Part shown: one piece after another, positions 9,228 through 18,424 of the stretch | How positions within the stretch are numbered: position 1 is the first letter of the stretch | How the letters are laid out: the number at the start of each line of letters is the position of its first letter | Source of the DNA: Flavobacterium piscisymbiosum | GTDB lineage: Bacteria; Bacteroidota; Bacteroidia; Flavobacteriales; Flavobacteriaceae | Length of the DNA: 64,000 nt | Reading direction: 5' to 3' | NCBI RefSeq assembly: GCF_020905295.1 | Contig: NZ_JAJJMM010000001.1 | Span: forward strand, 434,001 to 498,000 | Notes under the pieces: model-generated | Told to the model about the DNA's origin: nothing | Seen by the model: the letters and a program-made list of their open reading frames with translations, nothing else | The model's database searches: none | Translations under genes and position numbers: made by a program

Positions 9228-9596
9228 TTAAAGCACTTCTGGTGCTAATGATACAATTTTCATGAATTGTTTTTCACGAAGTTCTCTTGCTACCGGACCA
9301 AAAACACGAGTCCCTCTCATTTCCCCTGCAGCGTTCAAAAGAACACATGCATTATCATCGAAACGGATATAAGAACCATCAGCTCTTCTCACTTCTTTTT
9401 TGGTACGTACAACAACTGCAGTTGAAACAGCTCCTTTTTTAACGTTACCGTTAGGAGTTGCATCTTTAATAGATACTACAATCTTGTCACCAACAGAGGC
9501 ATACCTTCTTTTGGTACCTCCTAAAACACGGATAGTTAAAACTTCTTTTGCTCCCGTGTTATCTGCTACTTTTAGTCTTGATTCCTGTTGTACCAT
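9228..9596 (-). CDS. rplN: 50S ribosomal protein L14
   Basis: The 122-residue protein has [19 protein letters not shown] at the start and [20 protein letters not shown] near the end, the L14 pattern. L14 contacts the small subunit and takes part in intersubunit bridges. Standard rpsQ-rplN-rplX order. Confidence 0.97.
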
Positions 9597-9598
9597 AA

Positions 9599-9859
9599 TT
9601 ATTTAGCTCTTTCTAAGATTTCAACTAATCTCCAACATTTTGTTTTACTTAAAGGACGCGTTTCGCTAATTCTTACAGTATCTCCAATGTTACAGTCGTT
9701 TGTTTCGTCGTGTGCAACGTATTTCTTTGTTTTCAACACGAACTTACCGTATAATGGGTGTTTTACTTTTCTTACTTCAGCAATAACAATAGACTTATCC
9801 ATTTTATTTGAAGTAACAACACCTATTCTTTCTTTTCTTAAATTTCTTTTTTCTTCCAT
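9599..9859 (-). CDS. rpsQ: 30S ribosomal protein S17
   Basis: The 86-residue OB-fold protein contains [20 protein letters not shown] and [19 protein letters not shown], the S17 signature. S17 binds the 5' domain of 16S rRNA early in assembly. It starts [13 protein letters not shown]; no better internal start exists. Two nt from rplN. Confidence 0.96.
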   Translation of the reverse strand: MEEKRNLRKERIGVVTSNKMDKSIVIAEVRKVKHPLYGKFVLKTKKYVAHDETNDCNIGDTVRISETRPLSKTKCWRLVEILERAK

Positions 9860-9876
9860 CTTTCAGCAGAATACAA

Positions 9877-10068
9877 TTATTGTAACTCTCTTTTAGTTAA
9901 CTCTGTAGCCAATCTTGCAACTGTTCTTCTTACACTTCTAATTTGAAGCGGGTTCTCAATTGGAGAAATAGCGTGAGCCATTTTTAGGTCAGCATATATT
10001 TTCTTAGTTTGACTAAGTTTTTCTTGCAACTCCGCTGCAGAAAGATCTTTTATTTCTGATTGTTTCAT
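9877..10068 (-). CDS. rpmC: 50S ribosomal protein L29
   Basis: The 63-residue protein is an all-helical L29 (IKDLSAAELQEKLSQTKK, then NPLQIRSVRRTVARLATEL). L29 lies near the tunnel exit next to L23, where SRP and trigger factor dock. It sits between rplP and rpsQ. Confidence 0.96.
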   Translation of the reverse strand: MKQSEIKDLSAAELQEKLSQTKKIYADLKMAHAISPIENPLQIRSVRRTVARLATELTKRELQ

Positions 10069-10081
10069 AATATAAATTTAA

Positions 10082-10507
10082 TTATGCTTCGAAATCTCTA
10101 GCAACGACGAATTTAGTTTTTACTGGAAGCTTTTGAGCTGCAAGACGTAAAGCCTCTTTTGCAACTGATAAAGGAACTCCTCCAACTTCAAACATAATTC
10201 TTCCGGGTTTAACAACGGCAGCCCAATATTCAACGGCACCTTTACCTTTACCCATACGTACCTCAAGAGGCTTCTTAGTAATTGGTTTGTCTGGAAATAT
10301 TTTGATCCATAATTGTCCTTCTCTCTTCATGAAACGAGTTGCAGCGATACGCGCAGCTTCGATTTGACGAGAAGTTAAGAACATTCCATCTTCATGTACA
10401 GATTTAATACCAAACATTCCATTAGAAAGTTCATGCCCTCTTTGAGAGTTACCTTTCATTTTACCCTTTTGTACCTTACGGTATTTTGTTCTTTTAGGCT
10501 GTAACAT
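10082..10507 (-). CDS. rplP: 50S ribosomal protein L16
   Basis: The 141-residue protein begins [19 protein letters not shown] and has [20 protein letters not shown], the L16 signature. It organises the A-site and peptidyl-transferase region of the large subunit. It lies 19 nt after rpsC and 13 nt before rpmC. Confidence 0.97.
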   Translation of the reverse strand: MLQPKRTKYRKVQKGKMKGNSQRGHELSNGMFGIKSVHEDGMFLTSRQIEAARIAATRFMKREGQLWIKIFPDKPITKKPLEVRMGKGKGAVEYWAAVVKPGRIMFEVGGVPLSVAKEALRLAAQKLPVKTKFVVARDFEA

Positions 10508-10526
10508 TTTTCTTTAGTTTAAAAAT

Positions 10527-11288
10527 TTACTTTCTTTTACGAGCGTCTGGTTTTCCACCTTTATTAAAGGGTTTTCTGTCTCCTCTTGGAGAATCACCAC
10601 CTTTACCACCACCAGTTCCAGATTGTTTTTTATCCATTCCTGCAAGTGGAGAAAGATCTCTCTTTCCATAAACTTCACCTTTCATGATCCATACTTTGAT
10701 ACCCATTCTACCGTAAGTAGTGTGAGCTTCAGCCAAAGCATAGTCAATGTCAGCTCTGAAAGTTGATAGAGGAATTCTACCCTCTTTGAAACCTTCTGAA
10801 CGCGCCATCTCTGCACCATTCAAACGACCAGAAATCAAAACTTTGATACCTTCAGCGTTCATACGCATAGAAGCAGCAATAGCCATTTTGATTGCACGTC
10901 TGTAAGAAATACGGCTTTCGATCTGACGAGCGATGCTTGTCGCCACAAGATAAGCATCTAATTCAGGTCTTTTGATTTCAAAGATGTTGATTTGAACCTC
11001 TTTGTCAGTAACTTTCTTAAGTTCTTCTTTCAACTTGTCTACCTCTTGTCCACCTTTTCCGATAATGATACCAGGTCTGGCAGTAGTGATAGTAACGGTT
11101 ACAAGTTTTAAAGTTCTCTCGATAATTACTTTAGATACACTAGCTTTTGATAAACGAGCGTGGATATACTTTCTGATTTTGTGATCTTCGGCAAGTTTAT
11201 CACCGTAATCATTTCCACCATACCAGTTTGAGTCCCACCCTCTGATGATACCAAGTCTATTTCCAATTGGATTTGTCTTTTGTCCCAT
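10527..11288 (-). CDS. rpsC: 30S ribosomal protein S3
   Basis: The 253-residue protein starts [20 protein letters not shown]. It has a KH domain around residues 60-110 ([20 protein letters not shown]) and the S3 C-terminal domain. After about residue 218 a Gly/Lys/Arg-rich disordered tail ([19 protein letters not shown]) extends it beyond the E. coli length. S3 lines the mRNA entry tunnel. Confidence 0.97.
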   Translation of the reverse strand: MGQKTNPIGNRLGIIRGWDSNWYGGNDYGDKLAEDHKIRKYIHARLSKASVSKVIIERTLKLVTVTITTARPGIIIGKGGQEVDKLKEELKKVTDKEVQINIFEIKRPELDAYLVATSIARQIESRISYRRAIKMAIAASMRMNAEGIKVLISGRLNGAEMARSEGFKEGRIPLSTFRADIDYALAEAHTTYGRMGIKVWIMKGEVYGKRDLSPLAGMDKKQSGTGGGKGGDSPRGDRKPFNKGGKPDARKRK

Positions 11289-11293
11289 GCTGC

Positions 11294-11707
11294 TTAAGAA
11301 TTGCTTTGTGTGTTATTGATAGCTCCAAGCACGATTGTTACGTGATTAGAACGTTTTCTTATTCTGTGTGCACGACCTTGTGGAGCTGGACGAAGTCTTT
11401 TCAACATCATTCCACCATCTACTCTGATCTCCCTAACAAATAATCCAGCTTCTTCTAAATTACCTTCACTATTTTTTTGCTCCCAGTTGTTGATTGCAGA
11501 TAATAATAGTTTCTCTAATTTTCTTGAAGCCTCTTTAGAACTAAATCTTAAGATGTTAAGTGCTCTTTCTACCTTCTGACCTCTTACCAAGTCCGCTACT
11601 AAGCGCATTTTTCTAGGTGAAGTAGGGCAGTTATTCAATTTTGCGAAAGCAATAGACTTATTAGCCTCTTTTCTCGCATCTGCTGTTTCTCTTTTACGAA
11701 CTCCCAT
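11294..11707 (-). CDS. rplV: 50S ribosomal protein L22
   Basis: The 137-residue protein contains [20 protein letters not shown] and the C-terminal [20 protein letters not shown], including the loop that lines the exit tunnel near the macrolide site. It lies 5 nt before rpsC and 6 nt after rpsS, consistent with tight co-translation. Confidence 0.97.
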   Translation of the reverse strand: MGVRKRETADARKEANKSIAFAKLNNCPTSPRKMRLVADLVRGQKVERALNILRFSSKEASRKLEKLLLSAINNWEQKNSEGNLEEAGLFVREIRVDGGMMLKRLRPAPQGRAHRIRKRSNHVTIVLGAINNTQSNS

Positions 11708-11713
11708 TGCTTC

Positions 11714-11992
11714 TTATTTTTTACCTTTATTTTTTGCTCCAGCATGACCTCTAAAAGATCTAGTTGGTGAAAATTCTCCTAATTTGTGACCTACCATGTT
11801 TTCTGTTACGTAAACTGGTACAAATTGACGACCGTTATGAACTGCGATTGTTTGTCCAACGAAATCCGGAGTAATCATAGAAGCTCTAGACCAAGTCTTC
11901 ACTACACTATTTTTACCACTTTCTACGTTTTCCTGAACTTTCTTGTCTAACTTATAATGAACGAAAGGTCCTTTTTTTAATGAACGTGCCAT
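11714..11992 (-). CDS. rpsS: 30S ribosomal protein S19
   Basis: The 92-residue protein starts [19 protein letters not shown] and ends [18 protein letters not shown] plus a basic tail, the S19 signature. S19 forms a complex with S13 in the 30S head. It lies 6 nt after rplB. Confidence 0.97.
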
Positions 11993-11998
11993 ATCTTA

Positions 11999-12823
11999 TT
12001 ATTTCTTTCTACGTTCTACGATATACTTGTTACTCGGGTTTTTCTTAGAACGAGTTCTATAACCTTTTGCTGGTATTCCATTTCTTGAACGTGGATGTCC
12101 ACCAGAAGAACGTCCTTCTCCACCACCCATTGGGTGATCAACAGGGTTCATTGCAACAGGTCTTGTTCTAGGTCTTCTTCCTAACCATCTTGTTCTACCA
12201 GCTTTTCCTGACACAACTAATTGGTGGTCTGAATTAGAAACAGCTCCAATTGTAGCCGAACAAGTTAACAAGATCAATCTTGTTTCACCAGATGGCATTT
12301 TAATTGTAGCATATTTTCCATCTCTTGCCATTAATTGAGCAAATGTACCAGCTGAACGAGCGATTACCGCACCTTGACCTGGACGTAACTCAATACAAGA
12401 GATTACAGTTCCTAAAGGAATTCTGCTTAAAGGTAATGTATTACCAATTTCAGGTTGAGATTCTGGACCAGAAACTAATTTCTGACCAACTTTCAATCCG
12501 TTTTGAGCAATTACATAAGTTTTCTCTCCATCAGCATAAGCTAACAAAGCGATAAATGCAGTACGATTTGGATCATATTCAATTGATTTCACAGTAGCCG
12601 GAATTCCGTCTTTAGTTCTTTTGAAATCAATGATACGATATCTCTGCTTGTGACCACCACCCGTATAACGCATGGTCATCTTTCCTTGACTATTTCTACC
12701 TCCAGAGTTTTTTATCGGCGCTATCAAAGAGCGTTCCGGCTTATCAGTTGTAATGGCGTCATAACCATTCACAACTCTAAATCGCTGACCTGGGGTAATA
12801 GGTTTTAATTTTCTTACTGACAT
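11999..12823 (-). CDS. rplB: 50S ribosomal protein L2
   Basis: The 274-residue protein has the L2 core, including [20 protein letters not shown] and [18 protein letters not shown]. The latter includes the conserved His-containing loop close to the peptidyl-transferase centre. L2 is needed for subunit association and peptide bond formation. Normal length and position. Confidence 0.98.
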   Translation of the reverse strand: MSVRKLKPITPGQRFRVVNGYDAITTDKPERSLIAPIKNSGGRNSQGKMTMRYTGGGHKQRYRIIDFKRTKDGIPATVKSIEYDPNRTAFIALLAYADGEKTYVIAQNGLKVGQKLVSGPESQPEIGNTLPLSRIPLGTVISCIELRPGQGAVIARSAGTFAQLMARDGKYATIKMPSGETRLILLTCSATIGAVSNSDHQLVVSGKAGRTRWLGRRPRTRPVAMNPVDHPMGGGEGRSSGGHPRSRNGIPAKGYRTRSKKNPSNKYIVERRKK

Positions 12824-12832
12824 TTTTCTATC

Positions 12833-13123
12833 TTAGATATTGTTGTAAAAATCAATTGTTTCTCCTTCTTGTACTTGAACAATCGCTTTCTTAATTGCAT
12901 TTGTCTTTCCACTGATCAAACCACTTTTAGTGTATTTCGTAGTTCTATCCGGTCTTACGTTCATCGTGTTAACTGAAACGATAGTTACTCCATAAGCAGC
13001 TTCAACAGCTTTCTTAATTTGAACTTTGTTTGCTTTTTTGTCAACAACGAATCCGAAGCGGTTTAAAACTTCACTTTCTTTGGTTACTTTTTCTGTTACT
13101 ATAGGTCTAATTATGATGCTCAT
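12833..13123 (-). CDS. rplW: 50S ribosomal protein L23
   Basis: The 96-residue protein begins MSIIIRPIVTEKVTKESEVL, with NKVQIKKAVEAAYGVTIVSV and a variable loop before the final strand, matching L23. It sits at the tunnel exit and docks trigger factor and SRP. Standard rplD-rplW-rplB order. Confidence 0.97.
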   Translation of the reverse strand: MSIIIRPIVTEKVTKESEVLNRFGFVVDKKANKVQIKKAVEAAYGVTIVSVNTMNVRPDRTTKYTKSGLISGKTNAIKKAIVQVQEGETIDFYNNI

Positions 13124-13130
13124 ATTCCTA

Positions 13131-13760
13131 TTATTTACTTAAATTTTCTTCAATTAACTCCAAAGAACCTTCTAAAAGCACTAAATTATTAGTGTTTAAA
13201 ATAGCGTAAGTGCTTAATTCTGAGCTAGTTACGACATTTGAAGCCTTTAAATTGCGTGACGACAAATATACATTTTTATTTGACTCTCCCAACACAAATA
13301 GAGATTTTTTATTATCTAACCCTAAAGCTTTCAAAACGTTAATGAAATTTTTAGTGTTTGGAGTTTCAAAATTAAAGTCCTCAAGAACGATAATATTTGA
13401 CTCTTTTGCTTTGATTGAGAAAGCTGATTTTCTAGCCAATCTTTTCAAGCTTTTATTCAATTTGAATGAATAACTTCTTGGTCTTGGTCCAAAAATTGTT
13501 CCACCACCTTTAAACAATGGATTCTTGATACTTCCCGCACGAGCTGTACCTGTTCCTTTTTGTTTTTTAATCTTACGTGTACTTCCAGTCACTTCAGCTC
13601 TTTCTTTAGCTTTGTGAGTTCCTTGTCTTTGATTAGCAAGATATTGCTTAACATCAAGGTATACAGCGTGATTGTTTGGTTCAATTGCGAATACTGAATC
13701 AGAAAGTTGAACTTTTCTTCCAGTATCTTTTCCGTTGAAATCTAATACTTTTACTTCCAT
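13131..13760 (-). CDS. rplD: 50S ribosomal protein L4
   Basis: The 209-residue protein has the tunnel-loop region with [19 protein letters not shown] and [20 protein letters not shown], diagnostic for L4. In E. coli L4 represses its own S10 operon; whether it does so here is not visible. Its ATG overlaps the rplC stop by one base (TAATG), which suggests translational coupling. Confidence 0.97.
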   Translation of the reverse strand: MEVKVLDFNGKDTGRKVQLSDSVFAIEPNNHAVYLDVKQYLANQRQGTHKAKERAEVTGSTRKIKKQKGTGTARAGSIKNPLFKGGGTIFGPRPRSYSFKLNKSLKRLARKSAFSIKAKESNIIVLEDFNFETPNTKNFINVLKALGLDNKKSLFVLGESNKNVYLSSRNLKASNVVTSSELSTYAILNTNNLVLLEGSLELIEENLSK

Positions 13761-14377
13761 TACTTCTGAATGATTACATAAGAGTTTTTATGTCCAGGAA
13801 CACATCCTTTAATAACAAGTAGGTTCTTTTCAGCAACTACTTTTAAAACTCTAAGGTTTTGAACTTTTACATTGTCTCCTCCCATTCTTCCAGCCATACG
13901 CATTCCTTTGAATACTCTAGATGGATAAGAAGAAGCTCCCACAGAACCTGGCGCTCTTAAACGGTTGTGTTGACCGTGAGTTGCTTGTCCAACACCACCA
14001 AATCCGTGACGTTTAACAACCCCTTGAAAACCTTTACCTTTAGACACACCTTGTACATCTACAAATTCTCCTTCAGCAAAAATAGAAACATCAATAAGAT
14101 CTCCTAATTTTTGTTCAGTTGCAAAATCTTGAAATTCAACGACTTTTTTCTTAGCAACAGTTCCAGCTTTTTTAAAGTGACCTAAAGCCGCTTTAGTGGA
14201 ATGTTTCTCGTTTTTGTCATCGAAACCAAGTTGCAACGCTTCGTACCCGTCAACACCTTTGGTTCTGACTTGGGTAACAACACACGGCCCAGCCTCGATT
14301 ACTGTACAAGGAATGTTTTTCCCGTTTTCGTCGAAAATACTAGTCATGCCGATTTTTTTACCAATTAACCCAGACAT
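13760..14377 (-). CDS. rplC: 50S ribosomal protein L3
   Basis: The 205-residue protein starts [19 protein letters not shown] and carries [18 protein letters not shown] with [20 protein letters not shown], the L3 signature. L3 is one of the first proteins to assemble and contacts the peptidyl-transferase region. It is the first gene of this operon; rpsJ, usually first, is in the preceding transcript. Confidence 0.97.
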   Translation of the reverse strand: MSGLIGKKIGMTSIFDENGKNIPCTVIEAGPCVVTQVRTKGVDGYEALQLGFDDKNEKHSTKAALGHFKKAGTVAKKKVVEFQDFATEQKLGDLIDVSIFAEGEFVDVQGVSKGKGFQGVVKRHGFGGVGQATHGQHNRLRAPGSVGASSYPSRVFKGMRMAGRMGGDNVKVQNLRVLKVVAEKNLLVIKGCVPGHKNSYVIIQK

Positions 14378-14728
14378 AAATATTAATTATTAATTACTAA
14401 AATTCCCTTCAATTTGAAAATAACAGAAATTTCCAAACAGGGAGTGCAAAAGTATACATTAAAATTGAATATACCAAACGGTTATAAAAATTAAATAGCT
14501 CATAATCAAAATCAAAGCACCAATCTCATCAACATTCACATTCCATTTCTTTAAAAAATTAATTTTCCTCATCTTAACCCGTGACGTCATCTTCCTTAAC
14601 AATTACATAATCTTCAAAAGAAAAAACCTTCTTAACAGCCTAAACTAAAGACATTTCAACAAAAACGCAAATATTTTATCAAAATAAATATCTCAAAAAT
14701 TCACTCATCAAAATTTTTACCAACAAAA
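14378..14728. other. Spacer between rpsJ terminator and rplC, with S10-operon promoter
   Basis: About 350 nt without a gene. It holds the rplC promoter (14447-14477) at one end and the rpsJ terminator beyond the other. The rest (14,490-14,720) is AT-rich, has no open frame of note, and I see no repeat or folded element in it. Confidence 0.7.
14447..14477 (-). promoter_or_regulatory. Promoter of the rplC-rplQ operon
   Basis: On the minus strand TACTTTTG (14447-14454) fits the Bacteroidota -7 box TAnnTTTG and TTG (14475-14477) lies 20 nt upstream. Transcription would start near 14,440, giving a leader of about 60 nt to the rplC ATG. The spacing and location after a terminator make this a convincing start point for the long ribosomal operon. 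Confidence 0.75.
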
Positions 14729-14758
14729 AAAAAGCGAGACATTTCTGACTCGCTTTTT
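14729..14758 (-). terminator. Terminator after rpsJ
   Basis: A 10-bp stem AAAAAGCGAG/CTCGCTTTTT with a 10-nt loop lies about 25 nt after the rpsJ stop, with T runs on both sides. It ends the rpsL-rpsG-fusA-rpsJ transcript before the separate rplC promoter. Confidence 0.88.
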
Positions 14759-14780
14759 ATATATAAAATATAATAAAAAA

Positions 14781-15086
14781 TTATACTTTTATTTCCACTT
14801 CAACTCCACTTGGCAATTCAAGTTTCATTAATGCATCAATAGTTTTAGATGAAGATGAATAAATATCAATCAATCTCTTGTATGACATTACTTCAAATTG
14901 CTCTCTCGCTTTTTTGTTAACGTGCGGAGAACGTAACACAGTGAAAAGTTTTTTGTGAGTTGGTAACGGAATTGGACCTGTTACAACTGCTCCAGTAGTT
15001 TTTACTGTTTTTACGATCTTTTCAGCAGATTTATCTACCAACATGTGATCGTAAGATTTTAGTTTTATTCTGATTTTTTGACTCAT
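14781..15086 (-). CDS. rpsJ: 30S ribosomal protein S10
   Basis: The 101-residue protein has [20 protein letters not shown] and [20 protein letters not shown], the S10 signature. S10 is in the 30S head and, as NusE, takes part in transcription antitermination. It lies 11 nt after fusA and is followed by a terminator, so it belongs to the str transcript and not to the rplC operon. Confidence 0.97.
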
Positions 15087-15097
15087 TTTCTTAAGAA

Positions 15098-17254
15098 TTA
15101 AGCGTTACCTTTTGCTTTTTTAATTACAGCTTCTGAAATATTAGAAGGTGTTTCTGCATAGTGAGAAAACTCCATTGTTGAAGTTGCTCTACCAGAAGAT
15201 AATGTTCTTAATGTTGTTACATATCCAAACATCTCTGATAAAGGCACATCAGCTTTAATAGTTTTTGCACCGTTTCTGTCACCCATGTCATTAACCTGAC
15301 CTCTACGACGGTTGATATCACCTACGATATCTCCCATGTTTTCTTCAGGAGTAATAACTTCCATTTTCATGATTGGTTCCAAAATAATCGCACCAGCAGC
15401 TTTAGCTACTTCTCTATAACCCATTCTAGCAGCTAACTCAAAAGAAAGCGCATCAGAATCGACAGGGTGGAAAGATCCGTCCGTCAAAGTTACTTTTAAA
15501 CTATCCACTTGATAACCTGCCAATGGACCTGTTTTCATAGCTTCACGGAAACCTTTTTCTACAGAAGGGATATATTCTTTAGGAACATTACCACCTTTTA
15601 CTGCATTGATAAACTGTAATCCCACAGGAACTTTACCGTCAACTTCGTCAGCTGGCTCAAGTGTAAATACGATATCACCGAATTTACCACGACCTCCTGA
15701 TTGCTTCTTGTAAGTTTCTCTATGTGTAGCAGTTCTTGTAAACGCTTCTTTATATTCAACTTGAGGCTCACCTTGGTTCACTTCAACTTTAAATTCACGT
15801 TTCATACGATCTACTAAGATATCCAAGTGAAGCTCACCCATACCAGAGATAATAGTTTGCCCTGAAGCCTCATCTGTTCTAACAGTAAATGTTGGATCTT
15901 CTTCGGCTAATTTAGCCAAAGCCATACCCATTTTATCAACGTCAGCTTTAGTTTTAGGCTCAATTGCAATACCAATTACCGGCGCAGGGAATTTCATAGA
16001 CTCAAGAATAATTGGGTGTTTTTCATCACACAATGTATCTCCAGTTTTGATATCTTTAAATCCAACAGCAGCTCCAATATCTCCAGCCTCAATAAACTCG
16101 ATTGGATTTTGTTTGTTAGCATGCATTTGGTAGATACGAGAAATTCTTTCTTTGTTTCCTGAACGAGTGTTCAAAACATAAGAACCAGCATCTAAACGTC
16201 CAGAGTAAGCACGGAAGAAAGCTAAACGACCTACGAATGGGTCAGTAGCAATTTTAAATGCTAAAGCAGCGAATGGCTCTTTTACATCTGGCTTACGCAA
16301 GATTTTAGTCTGATCTTCTTCTAACAATTCAGCATCATCAGGATGAATCCCTTCGATACCTTCTTTATCCATTGGAGAAGGCAAATATTTACAAACTGCA
16401 TCTAACATGAATTGAACTCCTTTGTTTTTGAAAGAAGAACCAGCAATCATCGGAATGATAGCCATATCCATAGTAGCAGCTCTTAAAGCTTTGTTGATTT
16501 CTTCCTCTGTAATAGAGTTTTCATCTTCCATGAATTTCTCTAAAAGATTTTCATCGTAATCAGCAACTGCCTCAATAAGAATAGATCTATATTCTTTAAC
16601 CTCTGCAACCATATCAGCAGGAATTTCAACAATATCAAAAGTTGCCCCTTGAGTTGCATCATGCCAAATGATCGCTTGATTTTTTACTAAATCTACAACA
16701 CCTTTGAAATCATTCTCCTCACCAATTGGCAAAGTGATCGCAACAGCATTTGATTTCAACATATCACGAACTTGTTGACAAACTGCCAAAAAGTTAGATC
16801 CTTGACGGTCCATTTTATTAACGAATCCCATACGTGGAACTCTATATTGATCAGCAAGTCTCCAGTTAGTTTCTGATTGAGGCTCAACACCATCAACAGC
16901 ACTAAACAAAAAAACCAATCCATCAAGTACACGCAAAGAACGGTTTACTTCTACAGTAAAGTCAACGTGCCCAGGAGTATCAATAATATTAAAGTGGTAA
17001 GGCAAAGATTCAGGCAAAAGTTTACCTTGCTCAGTAGGAAAATTCCACTCACAAGTTGTTGCAGCTGAAGTAATTGTAATACCTCTTTCTTGCTCTTGAG
17101 CCATCCAGTCCATTGTTGCAGCACCATCGTGTACTTCACCAATTTTGTGTGACTTTCCAGTATAAAAAAGGATACGCTCAGTTGTTGTTGTTTTACCAGC
17201 ATCAATGTGAGCAGCAATTCCGATATTTCTTGTATATTTTAAATCTCTAGCCAT
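15098..17254 (-). CDS. fusA: Elongation factor G
   Basis: The 718-residue GTPase drives ribosomal translocation. GTP motifs are visible in order: G1 [12 protein letters not shown] (about 15-26), switch [13 protein letters not shown]3 DTPGHVDF, G4 NKMDR. Domain II is followed by domains III-V, including [19 protein letters not shown] and the domain IV loop region. Length is slightly above the E. coli protein. It lies between rpsG and rpsJ; no tuf gene follows. Confidence 0.98.
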   Translation of the reverse strand: MARDLKYTRNIGIAAHIDAGKTTTTERILFYTGKSHKIGEVHDGAATMDWMAQEQERGITITSAATTCEWNFPTEQGKLLPESLPYHFNIIDTPGHVDFTVEVNRSLRVLDGLVFLFSAVDGVEPQSETNWRLADQYRVPRMGFVNKMDRQGSNFLAVCQQVRDMLKSNAVAITLPIGEENDFKGVVDLVKNQAIIWHDATQGATFDIVEIPADMVAEVKEYRSILIEAVADYDENLLEKFMEDENSITEEEINKALRAATMDMAIIPMIAGSSFKNKGVQFMLDAVCKYLPSPMDKEGIEGIHPDDAELLEEDQTKILRKPDVKEPFAALAFKIATDPFVGRLAFFRAYSGRLDAGSYVLNTRSGNKERISRIYQMHANKQNPIEFIEAGDIGAAVGFKDIKTGDTLCDEKHPIILESMKFPAPVIGIAIEPKTKADVDKMGMALAKLAEEDPTFTVRTDEASGQTIISGMGELHLDILVDRMKREFKVEVNQGEPQVEYKEAFTRTATHRETYKKQSGGRGKFGDIVFTLEPADEVDGKVPVGLQFINAVKGGNVPKEYIPSVEKGFREAMKTGPLAGYQVDSLKVTLTDGSFHPVDSDALSFELAARMGYREVAKAAGAIILEPIMKMEVITPEENMGDIVGDINRRRGQVNDMGDRNGAKTIKADVPLSEMFGYVTTLRTLSSGRATSTMEFSHYAETPSNISEAVIKKAKGNA

Positions 17255-17264
17255 TTCTTACGAA

Positions 17265-17741
17265 TTAAAATCTAAAGTGAGAGAAAGCTTTATTAGCTTC
17301 TGCCATCTTGTGAGTATCCATTCTTTTCTTAACCGCAGCACCTTCTTCTTTAGCAGCAGCTAAACATTCTGACGCTAAACGTTGTGCCATAGATTTTTCA
17401 TTTCTTCTTCTAGAATAAAGTATTAACCACTTCATTGCCATAGAAATTTTTCTGTCTGGTCTAATTTGCATTGGAATTTGAAATGTAGCTCCACCTACTC
17501 TACGACTACGTACTTCTACGTGAGGCATAACGTTTGTTAAAGCATCTTTCCAAATTTCTAATGAAGATTTCTCTGAATCCTGCTTTTTAGACTCAATGAT
17601 GTCAATTGCATCATAAAATACTTTGAAAGCTGTAGATTTCTTACCATCCCACATTAAGTTGTTTACAAAACGTGTTACCAATTGGTCGTTAAACCTTGGA
17701 TCTGGTAAAAGTGGTCTTTTCTTTGCCGCTCTTTTTCTCAT
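17265..17741 (-). CDS. rpsG: 30S ribosomal protein S7
   Basis: The 158-residue protein starts MRKRAAKKRPLLPDPRFND and has PHVEVRSRRVGGATFQIPMQ and a C-terminal KMAEANKAFSHFRF, matching S7. S7 nucleates the 30S head and contacts mRNA at the E site; in E. coli it represses the str operon. It is 117 nt downstream of rpsL, a larger gap than other spacers in this transcript. Confidence 0.97.
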   Translation of the reverse strand: MRKRAAKKRPLLPDPRFNDQLVTRFVNNLMWDGKKSTAFKVFYDAIDIIESKKQDSEKSSLEIWKDALTNVMPHVEVRSRRVGGATFQIPMQIRPDRKISMAMKWLILYSRRRNEKSMAQRLASECLAAAKEEGAAVKKRMDTHKMAEANKAFSHFRF

Positions 17742-17858
17742 GTCTTTTTTTTAATAAAAAGTTATAGGTTATCCGTTAAATGTTATGTGTTACAGATTTT
17801 CACCTAAGTTCCAACCCCCAACGCTTAACTCCTAACCTCCAACTCTTAACGTTTTAAA
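17742..17858. repeat. C-rich low-complexity spacer between rpsL and rpsG
   Basis: The plus strand at about 17,805-17,850 reads as loosely repeated units such as TAACTCCTAACCTCCAACTC, rich in C on one strand and G on the other. This differs from every other spacer in the operon. No terminator or promoter box is evident, so it probably stays within the transcript. Confidence 0.5.
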
Positions 17859-18242
17859 TTACTTTTTTGCTTCTTTTGGGCGTTTAGCACCGTACTTAGA
17901 TCTTCTTTGCGTTCTTCCTGCAACTCCTGACGTGTCAAGCGCTCCACGAACGATATGATATCTAACACCTGGTAAATCTTTTACCCTTCCACCTCTAACT
18001 AATACTATCGAGTGCTCTTGTAAATTGTGTCCTTCTCCAGGGATGTAAGCATTCACCTCATTACCATTTGTCAAACGTACACGCGCAACTTTACGCATTG
18101 CAGAGTTTGGTTTTTTTGGTGTAGTAGTGTAAACACGCGTACAAACCCCTCTTCTTTGAGGACAAGAATCTAAAGCAACCGATTTACTCTTCTTAGTTAT
18201 CTGAGTTCTTCCTGTTCTTACTAATTGTTGAATTGTTGGCAT
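17859..18242 (-). CDS. rpsL: 30S ribosomal protein S12
   Basis: The start chosen is [12 protein letters not shown], the universal S12 N-terminus, giving 127 residues. The frame is open 28 codons further, but that would pass through the promoter. It contains [19 protein letters not shown] and the streptomycin-region loop [13 protein letters not shown]. Lys at the usual position in TTPKKPNS suggests no classical high-level streptomycin-resistance change there. S12 monitors decoding. Confidence 0.97.
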
Positions 18243-18296
18243 AATTAATACTAAAAATTTATTATGTATATTAAATTCCCGCTTTTTACGGGGTTG

Positions 18297-18326
18297 CAAA
18301 TGTATAAAATATTTTTCAGTATACAA
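18297..18326 (-). promoter_or_regulatory. Promoter of the rpsL operon
   Basis: On the minus strand TACATTTG (18297-18304) is an exact TAnnTTTG -7 box with TTG (18324-18326) 19 nt upstream, the ideal spacing. Transcription would begin near 18,290. A small CCCG/CGGG hairpin follows at about 18,278-18,293 at the very start of the leader. Confidence 0.8.
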
Positions 18327-18424
18327 ACGTTAATTCATTAATTTTCAATAACATTATTTAAGCTTAAACTTTTACAAACAAATAATAGATATTTGCAATA
18401 CTTTTAAAAACCAAACAATTAGAT

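Noticed and set aside
12325..12555. Plus-strand open frame within rplB
   Set aside because: Antisense shadow of a strongly conserved ribosomal gene with no independent signals.
18243..18326. Extended N-terminus of S12
   Set aside because: It would start inside the promoter (-33 TTG) and S12 begins MPTIQQLVR in all bacteria.
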